Assembly (NCBI GenBank): GCA_039707465.1
Contig: CM077648.1
Coordinates: forward strand, 24,614,119-24,678,118
Reading direction: 5' to 3'
Length of the DNA: 64,000 bases
From: Rhabdophis nuchalis
Lineage: Eukaryota; Chordata; Lepidosauria; Squamata; Natricidae
The notes below the pieces were generated by a model. That model saw nothing but the letters and a program-made list of their open reading frames with translations, did no database searches and was not told where the DNA came from. The position numbers and the translations under genes are program-made. Numbering within the stretch: position 1 is the first letter of the stretch; every line of letters starts with the position of its first letter. Below are positions 11,763-22,422 of this stretch, piece by piece.

Positions 11763-12123
11763 GTCTGCACACTTACCAGAGAAGACAATCGTGAAATTGG
11801 CCAAACACCAGAAGACGAACAATTGCACGTGCTACCCTTGTATAAAATATCCAATGTAGATGAGTTTGGAAGCACAGAAGGTCAGGAAGAAAAAAAGCGA
11901 AATGGTAGCATCCAGGTTCTTAGTTCCTTTCGACGAAAAGTAAGGATGCTGGCAGAACCTGTGAAAACCTGTCGGCAAAAAAAATTGGAAGCCAAGAAAG
12001 CTGCAACGGAGAAGCTGGCCTCCTTGGAGAACGGGCCTAACAAACATGAGAGAGAAAAACCGACCACAGCACGTCAAAAGCAGGTCAATGCAGAAGCATC
12101 AGCTCATAGCAAGCAATTAGCAG
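11763..12123 (+). CDS. TET2: TET2 penultimate coding exon
   Basis: The acceptor is aacag|gtc and the donor is gcag|gtacgt. The exon is 361 bp and ends one base into a codon that the next exon completes (G|AT, Asp). It encodes [33 protein letters not shown] and [20 protein letters not shown], then a Lys/Ala/Glu-rich linker. [16 protein letters not shown] is specific to TET2 among the vertebrate TETs, so this exon supports the gene assignment. The linker leads into the low-complexity insert. Confidence 0.97.
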
Positions 12124-12316
12124 GTACGTTTTTAGTGGGCATTAGCTATGATGTCAGCTCTGTCACATGTCCCATATGGGCTATTTGTACTTTGAACATG
12201 AGAAATATGAGACAGGATCACATGGAAATAAAATCTTATGAAAATGGCATATGTCTTAACATGTCACTTATTCCCCAATGTGTGATTAAACAACCAGTCT
12301 AGGTTTGAACCCTGCT

Positions 12317-12685
12317 ACAGATTCATTGTGGGATGCAGTGGCTCAGTGGCTAAGACACTGAGCTTGTCGATCAGAAAGGTTGGCGGTTTGAATCCCTACG
12401 GTTGCATAATGGAGTGAGCCCCCGTTACTTGTCCCAGCTTCTGCCAACCTAGCAGTTCAAAAGCATGTAAAAATGCAAGTAGAAAAAAATAGGAACCACC
12501 TTTGGTGGGAAGGTAGCAGCATTCTGTGCATCTTCGGCGTTTAGTCATGCCAGCCACATGACCACAGAGACATATTCGGACAGCTCTGGCTCTTCAGTTT
12601 TGAAACAGAGGTGAGCACCACCCCTGGAGTTGGGAACGACTAGCACGTGTGTGCAAGGGGAACCTTTACCTTTACAGAATCATTG
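12317..12685 (+). mobile_element. tRNA-derived squamate SINE with imperfect TSD
   Basis: It belongs to the same family as the copy at 6295, from cagtggctcagtggctaaga to aacctttacctttac. The flanks acagattcattg and acagaatcattg (one mismatch) are the target duplication. It lies in the last TET2 intron in the sense direction. Confidence 0.88.
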
Positions 12686-13149
12686 ACTTGAATCACAATG
12701 CTTTCACTTTGTTGTTGGATGTGAAAATTTCAGAATCTATGGCAAAAAGAGAGGCTTATTTAGGACCAGTCATTTTAGATATAAAGTCAATTGGATTGAA
12801 ATCAGTGGGACTTTCTTTCCAGAGAAAGAACAGTACATTTACACTGGAGAAGGAGGAATGTATATTTTAGTCCAAGATCATTATACAAGAAGGTTAAATA
12901 ATTGCTGTTCTGATCAAATTGAACTAAGGGGGTGGTTGCTATTTCAATTTTAAAATATGCACATGAATCATTGGTGGCATTTCTAGTTGAGTCCATGGAG
13001 TCAGTTCTTCTTTTACTGAACCAACACATTTTCTTATTTTTCTCAATTGTGTTTAACAATGTTCTATGTTTAATAATGTTGGCAAATTTTTACACAAGTA
13101 GAAATACCAGTTGGAATTGGTACTTTTTAACTTTTCAATGACTCTTTTA

Positions 13150-13880
13150 AATAAGCAGTGAGGTGGCCAAGTTTGCTTAAGATACAGAAGGATCTTGACT
13201 AACTTGAACATTGGTGCTATCTAACAAAATGAAATTCAATGGTGAAAAGAGTAAGGTTCTACATTTAGGCAAGAAAAACAAAATGCACAGGTACAGTATA
13301 GGTGGTACCTTGCTCAATAATAGTAACTGGGAGAGGGATCTTTGAATCCTAGTGGACAACCATTTAAATATGAGCCAGCAGTGTGCAGCAGCTGCCAAAA
13401 AAGCCAACACAGTTCTAGGCTGCATAAACAGTGGAAGAGAATCAAGATCACATGAAGTGTTAATGCCACTTTATAATGCCTTGGTAAGGCCACACTTGTA
13501 ATTCTGCATTCAGTTTTAGTTACCACAATGTAAAAAAGATGTGGAGACTCTAGAAAGAGTGCAGAGAAGAGCAACAAAGATGATTAGGGAAGTGGAGGCT
13601 AAAACATATGATGAGTGGTTACAGGAACTGGGTATGTCTAGTTTAATGAAAAGAAGGACTAGGGGAGACATGATAGCAGTGTTCCGATATCTCAGGGGCT
13701 GCCACAAAGAAGAGGGAGTCAAGCTATTCTCCAAAGCACCTGAAAGCAAGACAGGAAGCAATGGGTGGAAACTAATCAAGGAGAGAAGCAACTTAGAACT
13801 GAGACAAAATTTCCTGACAGTTAGAACAATTAATCAGTGGAACAACTTGCCTCCAGAAGTTGTGGATGCTTGAACACTGA
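13150..13880 (+). mobile_element. CR1 LINE fragment, longest copy in the window
   Basis: The plus strand reads about 110 codons without a stop (QRRATKMIREVEAKTYDEWL ... LTVRTINQWNNLPPEVVDA), preceded by a decayed upstream part of ORF2 ([15 protein letters not shown] region, 'cacttgtaattctgcattca'). It is 5'-truncated, and its 3' tail is cut short near 13880. Confidence 0.9.
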
Positions 13881-14530
13881 AAGTGTTGGATAATCTATAA
13901 AGAGCTTAAGAAGGATATCTTTTGTGTGGACAAACACATGACAAATGCAATTTAAAGAGATGCCAAATGATGCACATTTTGACAAAAAACTTACTTAACA
14001 TATATACTGATGGGATCCCAACTAACCAATAAAAATTTTTTTGGGAACACTGTTGATAGCTGAATGAAGATGTTAACACCTTATGTAGTCGCTCTGGGGT
14101 GCAGGGGGGGGGGGATCTATGCTGGGAATTACCATGAAAAGGACTGAAGATAAAAGTGACAACCAGCATCATAGTACCCGTATAAATTTCTCACTCATAA
14201 CTGAAAAAGTATATAATGTTTGGGAGGAAGATGCAAAAGGGAGCAATCAAAACCATCAAGATACTCAAAGAATCTTTTAATGAGAAAAGACTAGAATATT
14301 TGAAACCCTTTTATTGGTAGAAAAGATTATTTAAAGGGGACATGTCAATGGGTGTAAATTATATATGGCACCAAGAAAGTAGAAAAGGAGTATTTTTTAA
14401 AAATTTTGTTTTGTTAACTTTCACAAGCTCCTGGGGCAGAGCTCATCTAATATAGCTGATTGGCATGGGGTTTACAGTAAACAAAAGAAATGCTTTTTAG
14501 TACAGTTAACCATTCAGAATTCATTCAGAA
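13881..14530. other. TET2 intron, old repeat remnants only
   Basis: A G run sits at 14104-14113. A decayed CR1-like stretch near 14280-14350 reads roughly EKRLEYLK..KGDM. No exon was seen. Confidence 0.45.
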
Positions 14531-14600
14531 CTAGCTATACCCGGCCACGCGTTGCTGTGGCCCAGTCTGGTTAAATGGCCAACCAATCTGTGTGTAGATC
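14531..14600 (+). repeat. 5' end of an unnamed interspersed repeat
   Basis: The motif actagctatacccggcca is followed by gcgttgctgtggcc. A related start (tagctgataacccggcgctg) occurs at 34617 and 56641. A matching 3' end appears at 17060-17275, so the array and CR1 copies between them may lie inside this repeat. Confidence 0.5.
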
Positions 14601-14637
14601 TACACCTGCACACACACACAACCACCATATAAGCCCC

Positions 14638-15653
14638 AACCTACCTACCTACCTACTGTATTTCTCCCTCTCTATCTATCTCTCTACCTACCTACTGTAT
14701 TTCTTTCTTTCTCCCTCTACCTACCTACCTACCTACTGTATTTCCCCCTCTCTATCCCTCTATCTACCTACCTACTGTACTTTTCCCTCTTTCTCTATTC
14801 CTCTACCTACCTACCTAACTACCTAACTACCTACCTACCTACTGTATTTCTCGCTATCTATCTATACACCTACCTACCTACCTATGGTATTTCTCCCTCT
14901 CTGTCTATCCCTCTACTTACCTACCGATTGTATTTCTTGCTTTCTCCCTCTACCTACCTACCTACCTACCTACCTACCTACCTACCTACCTACCTACCTA
15001 CTGTATTTCTCCCTCTCTATCTATCCCCCTATCTACCTACCTGCCTACCTACTGTATTTCTCCCTCTCTGTCTATCCCTCTACCTGCCTACTGTTTTTTT
15101 ATTTCTCCCTCTATCTACCTACCTACTATATTTCCCCCTCTCTATCCCTCTACCTACCTACCTACCATATTTCTCACTATCTATCTATACACCTACCTAC
15201 CTACGGTATTTCTCCCTGTCTATCCCTCTACTTACCTACCTATTGTATTTCTTGCTTTCTCCCTCTATCTACCTACCTACCTACTGTATTTCTCCCTCTC
15301 TATCTATCCCCCTATCCACTTACCTGCCTACCTACTGTATTTCTCCCTCTCTGTCTATCCCTCTACCTACCTACCTCCTGTATTTCTTTCTTTCTCCCTC
15401 TATCTACCTACCTACCTACTGTATTTCCCCCTCTCTATCTATCCCCCTATCCACTTACCTGCCTACCTACTGTATTTCTCCCTCTCTGTCTATCCCTCTA
15501 CCTACCTATCTACTGTATTTCTCCCTATCTATCTATCCATCCCCCTACCTACCTACCTACCTACCTACCTACCTACCTACCTACCTACTATATTTCTTCC
15601 TTTCTCCCTCTACCTACCTACCTACTGTCTCTTTCTTTCTTTCTTTCTTTCTT

Positions 15654-15699
<46 letters not shown>

Positions 15700-15758
15700 C
15701 ACCTACCTTCCTACCTACCTACCTACCTACCTTATTTCTCCCTCTCTATCTATCCCTT
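14638..15758 (+). repeat. Composite (CTAC)n/(CTAT)n array with ~50-70 bp higher-order unit
   Basis: About 1.1 kb is built from (CTAC)n and (CTAT)n blocks separated by repeated spacers of the form actgtatttctccctctcta. A near-pure (CTTT)n(CTAT)n(CTAC)n block lies at 15628-15732. Two long open frames through it are compositional. A further spacer unit recurs alone at 16432-16475, between two CR1 fragments. Confidence 0.97.
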
Positions 15759-16432
15759 GGGGGTCATCTAGTCCAACTCCCTGCTAGGCAGGAAGCCCTA
15801 TACCCATGATGGCGAACCTATGGCATGGGTGCCACAGGTGGCACACAGAACCATTTTTAAGGGCACGCGAGGCATTGCCCTGTCAGCTTCAGTTTGTAGG
15901 TGTGCCCTGGCCAGCTGATTTAGGCCTTCTTTTGAGGCCATTTTTTGCCTTCTGGAGGTGGGGGAAGGCTGTTTTCACCCTCCCCAGGCTCCTATAAACA
16001 CTCTGGAGCCTGGGGATGATGTAAAAAGCATGCCAAATGCAGGGGGTCATGCACATAGCATTACGGATGTGGCACACCTGTGCACATCGCCCCTGCACTC
16101 CCCCTGCTATTGGCACGTGAGCCAAAAAAGGTTAGCCATCACTGCCCTATACCATTTTAGACTAATGGCTATCCAACATCTTCTTGAAGACTTCCAGTGT
16201 TGGGGCATTCACAACTTCTGGAGGCAAGCTGTTCCACTGATTAATTGTTCTGACTGTCAGGAAATTTCTCCTCAGTTCTAAGTTGCTTCTCTCCTTGATT
16301 AGTTTCCACCCATTGCTTCTTGTTCTGCCCTCAGGTGCTTTGGAGAATAGTTTGACTCCCTCTTCTTTGTGGCAACCTCTGAGATATTGGAAGGCTGCTA
16401 TCCTGTCTCCCCTAGTCCCTCTTTTATTAAAC
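15759..16432 (-). mobile_element. CR1 LINE fragment interrupted by a hAT element
   Basis: The CR1 3' end begins at about 15759 against the tandem array. The copy is interrupted at 15804-16144 by a hAT element and resumes at 16153 (tagactaatggctatccaac). It stops at 16432 within ccctcttttattaaactgta, the same internal point as the next copy at 16486-16848. Confidence 0.88.
15796..16152. mobile_element. hAT nonautonomous element with perfect 8-bp TSD
   Basis: The element (15804-16144) runs from ccatgatggcgaacc to ggttagccatcactg and is flanked by ccctatac at 15796-15803 and 16145-16152. The interior contains cctccccaggctcctataaa and related GC-rich segments shared with 11205-11512 and 40617-41118. 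The duplication fixes the hAT assignment for this family. Confidence 0.88.
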
Positions 16433-16485
16433 TGTATTTCTCCCTGTCTCTCTATTCCCCTATCTACCTACCTACTGTAATACAA

Positions 16486-16848
16486 TAATACAATAGCAGA
16501 GTTGGAAGGGACCTTGGAGGTCATCTAGTCCAACCCCGCTGCTCAAGCAGGAGACCCTATATACCATGTCAAACAAATGGTTTTCCAGTCTCTTCTTAAA
16601 AACACATCCAGTGTTGGGCCATCCATAACTTCTGGTGGCAAGCTATTCCACTGGTTAATAGTTCTCACTGTCAGGAAATTTCTGTTTAGTTCTAGGTTGC
16701 TTCACTCCTTGATTAGTTTCCACCCATTGCTTCTTGTTCTGCCCTCAGGAGCCTTGGAGAATAACTTGACTCCCTCTTCTTTGGGGCAACCCCTGAGATA
16801 TCGGAAGGCTGCTATCATGTCTTCCCTATTCCCTCTTTTATTAAATTG
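16486..16848 (-). mobile_element. CR1 LINE fragment, partner copy
   Basis: It starts with an aatacaataatacaatag microsatellite-like tail and 'agttggaagggaccttgg'. It reads through the CR1 C-terminal region (minus strand) and stops in ccctcttttattaaattgta, the same breakpoint as the copy ending at 16432. It lacks the hAT insertion. Confidence 0.88.
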
Positions 16849-17059
16849 TATTTGCTGTCAGATGGGTGATTCTTTGTTACAGTTTGGTTCAGTTCGTATT
16901 CAACAGTTTAAAGCAGCTGCCTGCCTCCATGTTTTTACTTCAGAGAACAGTCTTGAGCAATATTTCTCCCCCCCCCCACTCTCTCTGGGCCACCTGGGAG
17001 TTTGCTATCCCAGTGCCTTTTTGGCCCCAAGAGGCCGCCGTATGAGGCCTCTTCCAACA

Positions 17060-17280
17060 CTGACAGTTGAAAAACAGCCTGATGGGCGTGGCTACAGGGA
17101 AGTTAAAACACATTTCAGTGGGTACATTTTTTTGTGTGTAATTTGCACATGACACACGCGTGCTAGGCACAAAATGAGTAGCTATTCTATTATCGGAAGT
17201 CCTTGGCTACATTGTGTGAAAGGTTGGTGTAAATCGGCCCAGTAGTTTTTGAGATTAGTGGATTCGTACAAACTATTTTA
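17060..17280 (+). repeat. 3' end of the unnamed interspersed repeat
   Basis: It contains gatgggcgtggctacaggga and ends aaatcggcccagtagttttt|gagatta. This resembles the ggttgaaatccctcaaggag|ttccagagttatg ends of the copies at 34617 and 56641. The class is not known to me. Confidence 0.4.
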
Positions 17281-17620
17281 CATTTTTATTTATATAGATT
17301 CATTAGACATCTTTGGATGTCTTTTAAAGATAAAAATAGAAATGTTCAATACTTACAACAAAATGTTCGAAGGTGCTTCAGATCTGGTCTTTGGTACCTT
17401 CAGAAGCTTAAAGGAGTCAAATTTTTACCTGGGCTCTTAGAGCATCAAGTAGTTGTGCAGGCTTCAGAAAATACACGGTTGAGGTGAGGTAACAAGGGAG
17501 TGTAAAAGTTTGATTGCATCATATTACTGCTTCATTATACTTCCTTCGACCCTTTCTCTGAGCCTGTTTGACTTTAAACCCAAGGAAGGAGAGGGCTTCT
17601 TTAAGAAATTAACCAACAGG

Positions 17621-17942
17621 CAAAGGTAAAGGTTCCCCTCACATATATGTGCTAGGGGGCAGTGCTCATCTCTGTTTCAAAGCTGAAGAGCCAGCACTGT
17701 CCAAAGACGTCTCTGTGGTCATGTGGTCGGCATGACTAAATGCTGAAAGCTCACGGAACACTGTTACCTTCCCACCAAAGGTGGTTCCTATTTCTACTTG
17801 CATTTTTAAATGCTTTTGAACTGCTAGGTTGGCGGAAGCTGGGACAACTAATGGGAGCTCACTCTGTTACGCAGTGCTAGGGATTCAGACTGCTGACCTT
17901 TCTGATCAACAAGTTCAGCGTCTTAGCCACTGAACCACTGGT
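17621..17942 (-). mobile_element. tRNA-derived squamate SINE, reverse
   Basis: It starts caaaggtaaaggttcccctc (reverse of the family tail) and ends with gcgtcttagccactgaacca (reverse of the tRNA-like head). It is the same family as the copy at 6295. Confidence 0.88.
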
Positions 17943-18358
17943 ACAAGGAGGATATTAATGCCAGATATGAAGCACCTTTGCTTACATCAGAATTAAAATA
18001 TTGCACAACTCTAGAAGGGTTTTGAATACATGTTTCAGGCGAGTACCTGTGTTATTTTTCACACCTGCTGCCAAGCCCTCCTAAGAAATCTGGGAAACAA
18101 AAGTGGCAACATTTGAGCCTTGGTCCGATTCATCAAGAAGGCTATTTTTATTTTCAGAGGGGAAAGATGACCGTAACGTTCCTATTTGGTCTGCAGTAAT
18201 TTCCCATATCTCTTATTTGTGGCATAATTCCATTGTACAAACCTCTTCCATGAAAACCTAGATTGGGCAACATATTTTCATCATTGAACTAATTCTATAC
18301 AAATGCTAAATATTTTCTTTCCACCTTAAAGCTCTTTCCTTCTCTTTCTTGTGCACAG

Positions 18359-19725
18359 ATCTTTTGCATCTTTCAGGACCAGCTGTGTCACAACAGCAAC
18401 TTTACCAACATCCATGCCAGGCTCTTCCTTCTAAACCTCAGTCAAATCATGGCAGTTTATACTCTGCTTCTGACCCTTCCAATCTCTATATGAGTCTATC
18501 TAATCCAGCTAATCCATATTCTAACTCTACACATCCTTCCAATCCTTACGGAGGATCCAATCCAATGAATATCTACCAAACTTCATCGCAACCTACAGGA
18601 CCTTATTTGAATTCTTCCAGTCTCATCAATCCCTATTCCATTCATTTAGGTCAAAATAACCAGTATCCTCATTACCCATGCAATGGAAGCTTATCAATAG
18701 ACAATTGCTCTTATTACAATTCCTATTCTGCTCAGACTCAGCATATGGACTTGTTTAGCTATCAGAGCCAAGATTCTCTGTCTAAACTAAGTCTACCTCC
18801 AATACATACGTTGTATCAGCATAGGATTGCAAATAATCAGAATTTTGGGCACAGGTACTTGAATTACGGAAACCAAAATGTGCCAGTAGATGCTTTCAAC
18901 AAATGCACCTTTAGACCAAATGTTCATCCTGCAGGTTCTTTCCCATCTTATGCCCAGCATGAGACTGATAACCCTTTTATGGACATCACCTCCAGGCTGA
19001 AATCTAATCTAAATAATCCAGGTGTGGACTTCATGAATAAAAATGGCGATCACCTGTATCCCCCAGCACACCTTACCCATGACTATCACAGCCTGTTCAA
19101 TGGCTCTTCTCATTCACTCCATCTCCAGAACAAGAATAGTCAGGCAGCCAATGGGCTGTCAAACCTCTTTCCAGATTTCAACCATAATAGAACTGCTTCC
19201 GAAGTAGGTGCAAATAAAACAGAGGTGCTCAATGCAGAGGAGCCTGAGGATGTCTGGTCAGACAATGAGCAGAGTTTTCTGGATCCAGAAATAGGTGGCG
19301 TTGCAGTGGCCCCGTCCCATGGATCGATCCTCATAGAGTGTGCTAAACGTGAACTCCATGCTACAACCCCCGTGAAAAACCCCAACAGGAATCACCCTAC
19401 AAGGATATCGCTTGTCTTCTACCAACACAAAAGTATGAATGAGCCAAAGCACGGGCTGGCTTTGTGGGAGGCAAAAATGGCTGAGAAGGCAAGAGAAAAA
19501 GAAGAGGACTGTGAAAAGTATGGTCCAGATTATGTGCCTCAGAAAGTGCATGGCAAAAAAGTAAAACGGGAGCCTGCTGAATTAAACGAGAACCTGGAAC
19601 CAACCTATTTTAGATTTATCAGGTCCCTTGCACAAAGGACGATGTCTCTTACCACAAATTCCACAGTAACCACATCTCCATATGCCTTTACACGGGTTAC
19701 AGGGCCTTATAACAGATATATATAA
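18359..19725 (+). CDS. TET2: TET2 last coding exon: insert plus C-terminal dioxygenase half
   Basis: The acceptor is gcacag|at, completing the Asp codon; 454 codons and a TAA stop at 19723-19725 follow. The first ~300 residues are the low-complexity insert, rich in Ser, Asn, Pro and Tyr with repeated NPY and NPM units. It lacks the long Gln/Pro tract of mammalian TET2. It then reads [20 protein letters not shown] and [20 protein letters not shown], then [20 protein letters not shown]. The His of RELHATTP (19357-19359) and the Arg of HPTRISL (19402-19404) match the third Fe ligand and the 2-oxoglutarate-binding Arg (human H1881, R1896). [20 protein letters not shown] and the final [10 protein letters not shown] are TET2-specific, excluding TET1 and TET3. 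The catalytic core is complete, so the gene should be functional. Confidence 0.98.
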
Positions 19726-20504
19726 AAGTCACCTTTGTTTATTACCTCATCCTTTAAAAAAAGAGTAATTATTCCCTTTAGATTAGATAGAGTCCGAGCA
19801 AGACACAGTATTTTTCTTTTTCACTTGTCATTGAGGAAATCGTCTCCATCCCAGCAAAATAATTTTACCACTGCATCTATTTGGAGCCCTGTCACAAGTA
19901 ACAATTCGAAACTGAAGCCAAAGTATCCTATGCAAAATGAAGAAGACATAACAACCAACTGGGACTGAAATACTGCTATGACTACTGGTAAAAAAGAATG
20001 ACCATAATTTTTTTTTAAATGTACATCTATAACCATTTTGCTCAAGAGCAGATAAAGCAAGAGAGTGTTTTTGTGTTTAATGGTGAAAACTCTGTAGTGT
20101 TTCTTCTGCAGAAAATTGAAGATTCTGCTAGGTGCTCAACTGATGGTATGCTGAAATGCTTACTGGAAATGTAGTTTTTAGCATAGAACATTTTGTTTGT
20201 CTGTTCTTTGTTTGGCTTTGTTTTGTTTTGGCTATGATTTTAACATAAATTAATATTAATCAGGATAGCTACACTTACAACAAAAGCACTGAATTTGTTT
20301 TGGCTATTCTAAAACGTGGTGCTACATACAAAAATGGTGTCTACTGCAGCATTTAGTCAAGTTTTAAAGTTTTATTAGCACTAGATAGTATTAAAAAAAA
20401 TCCTATCCTGCTCTCCTTAATCCATAAACAAAACCTTTACATTTGTGTTGACATCCAGTTCATCTGATTTTTAAAAAAAAACAAAAAATCAGCTACAACT
20501 CATT

Positions 20505-20655
20505 GTTTAAAGCAGGGGTCCCCAACCTTTGCAACTTTAAATCTGAAGGACTTCAACTCCCAGAATTCTCCAGCCAGCTTCGCTGGCTGGAGAATTCTGG
20601 GAGCTGAAGTCCTTCAGACTTAAAGTTGCAAAGGTTGGGGACCCCTGCTTTAAAG
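20505..20655. mobile_element. Palindromic hAT MITE in the TET2 3' UTR
   Basis: The element (20513-20647) is an inverted repeat of about 65-bp arms around the centre gccagcttcgctggc. It runs from caggggtccccaacc to ggttggggacccctg. The flanks are gtttaaag and ctttaaag (7/8 match). It would fold as a long hairpin in TET2 mRNA if either poly-A candidate is used. Confidence 0.9.
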
Positions 20656-21021
20656 CATGGGTGTCCAACCAAGAGCTGTGGGTTGGACACACTTGTTTTA
20701 AAGCATGGGGACCTGGATGAAACAAGGGCAAGATCCAGCAAAGCTACCGAATGAGCACTGCAGGCAGAATGTGCCAGTAGCAGCTAGAATGAAAGCAAAA
20801 ACGCACCTTTTTAAACTAAGGAGACCTCTGCCTATTCGGTGCCAGAAGAATTAACCCTCACACTTCAATGGCTCAACAGTTGAATTGATGGCATCTTTCA
20901 AACAAACAAAGCTTAACCATAGGTTAATACTGGGGTATGCATCCATTCTGGTTTATCTACAGGAAGAGCTGAAATGTTAGGATCTTGTGTTCGGCATCCC
21001 CATGTTCTGTGGGTACTATAA

Positions 21022-21408
21022 CAGTGATGGGAAACCTTTTCAGCACTCAATGCGTGCTCTTGTCTGGGACATGACCTATGCGAACCTATGACACACGTGC
21101 CTAAAGTGCCATGCGGAGCCCTGTCACTTGTCATGTGCGGCTTCAGTTTCTAGCAGGTGCAGGCACACTGGCCAGCTAGACTTCCAGTTACTGGCACGTG
21201 ATCAGCTGGCTGGCGTGGATACACACGCCGGAAAACAGAAGGCCAGCTCTTCCAGTTTCTGGCACTCCCACATGCACAAAAGCCAGCTGATCATCATGTG
21301 TGTATGTGCACCAGAAACCCAAAAGAGGAATGGGCAATGGCGCACGTGCCAGGCGACATGGCCCCACGTTCCACTTCGGGCACACATGCCATAGGTTCTC
21401 CATCACAG
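21022..21408. repeat. hAT-like nonautonomous element
   Basis: It runs from cagtgatgggaaacc to ggttctccatcacagtg, with GC-rich interior segments of the family fixed by the duplication at 15796/16145. The 8-bp duplication is not clear here. Confidence 0.55.
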
Positions 21409-22388
21409 TGCTGATGCACAGTGTTGATCTATTTACAAAACGCAATATAAACTTCCTAATTAACTTTGCCAAAAAAGGTTTAGATGACACAGTCTGGGTA
21501 TGATCAGGCTTTATTTTGCCTGTTTCTGGTTTCTCACAGTTTTGGTGCTGGGCAAATCACTTGCTCTATTTTTTGACGCCCACCTCTGATCCTTTCCCAA
21601 TCGATGCTAACATTTTGAGAAATATTTTCCCGGTGACTTAATGCCCCACAGAATTGTAAATCAGAAAAGAAACTGGTCTTCTTTTGTTTGGATAAAGTGA
21701 TTGAAGATAACAGTTTTATCTTGACTATCAAAACAAGATAAAACTGCAAAATATGCAAATAAGGCTTACATGCTGCAGCCCTGAATTCTCATTCTGCTAC
21801 TTCTCCGTGCTAAATAAGCTTTGTTGGATCTCACCAGAATTCATTTCATTTGGCAAAGATCTGATTAAGAGCAGCCAACAATAGAAAAATATTTTGTGAA
21901 TGGTGCTTGAAAAACTCTTTAGATGGTGTTGCAGTGTTGCCACTGAATAATATTATCTGGGTGCTAAAACTTTCCAGACATTTACTGTAACATTAAAAGA
22001 AACTTATTTGAATAAATGTATTCAATATATGCATATTAAATTCAATATTACCCAGTATCACTGGGAGTCAGGTAGCATATAAGTTTAATAACTTATTGTT
22101 ATGATTATAGAGAGTAATCTGCAGTTAGAATCATAGTTTAAGTTTGGTGAAAACTTATTAATTAAAGACTTAATGAAGAACTTAAGAATTATTAAGATAG
22201 TACCTTAAAGATGGAGCCCGTTTCAAGCAAGGTAGCTTTCTGTAAAATTAAGATAGTCAGGTTCAATAAATTCAAGGTTTCCAAATATTCAGTAAATCCT
22301 TTAGGCTGGGCTCCAAGGGCTGCAAAGAAGATTGTTAAAACAGTGGATTTCTTTTCCCATAAATGTTCAACTTCTGCAAATTATTATT

Positions 22389-22422
22389 ATTGTTATTTCA
22401 ATTTTTTGATTGAAATAACAAT
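22389..22422. other. Short perfect hairpin in the TET2 3' UTR
   Basis: Arms attgttatttcaat and attgaaataacaat (14 bp each) flank a 6-base loop tttttg. AT-rich hairpins in 3' UTRs can bind regulatory proteins, but nothing beyond the structure is visible. Confidence 0.6.

Noticed and set aside
14638..15758. CRISPR-like array
   Set aside because: Spacer and repeat are both low-complexity tetranucleotides of variable length. This is a eukaryotic nuclear locus.
14884..15809. Two overlapping open frames of 293-295 codons
   Set aside because: They run through the (CTAC)n/(CTAT)n array in different registers. The proteins are only repeats of Tyr, Leu, Pro, Thr and Ser imposed by the DNA repeat.
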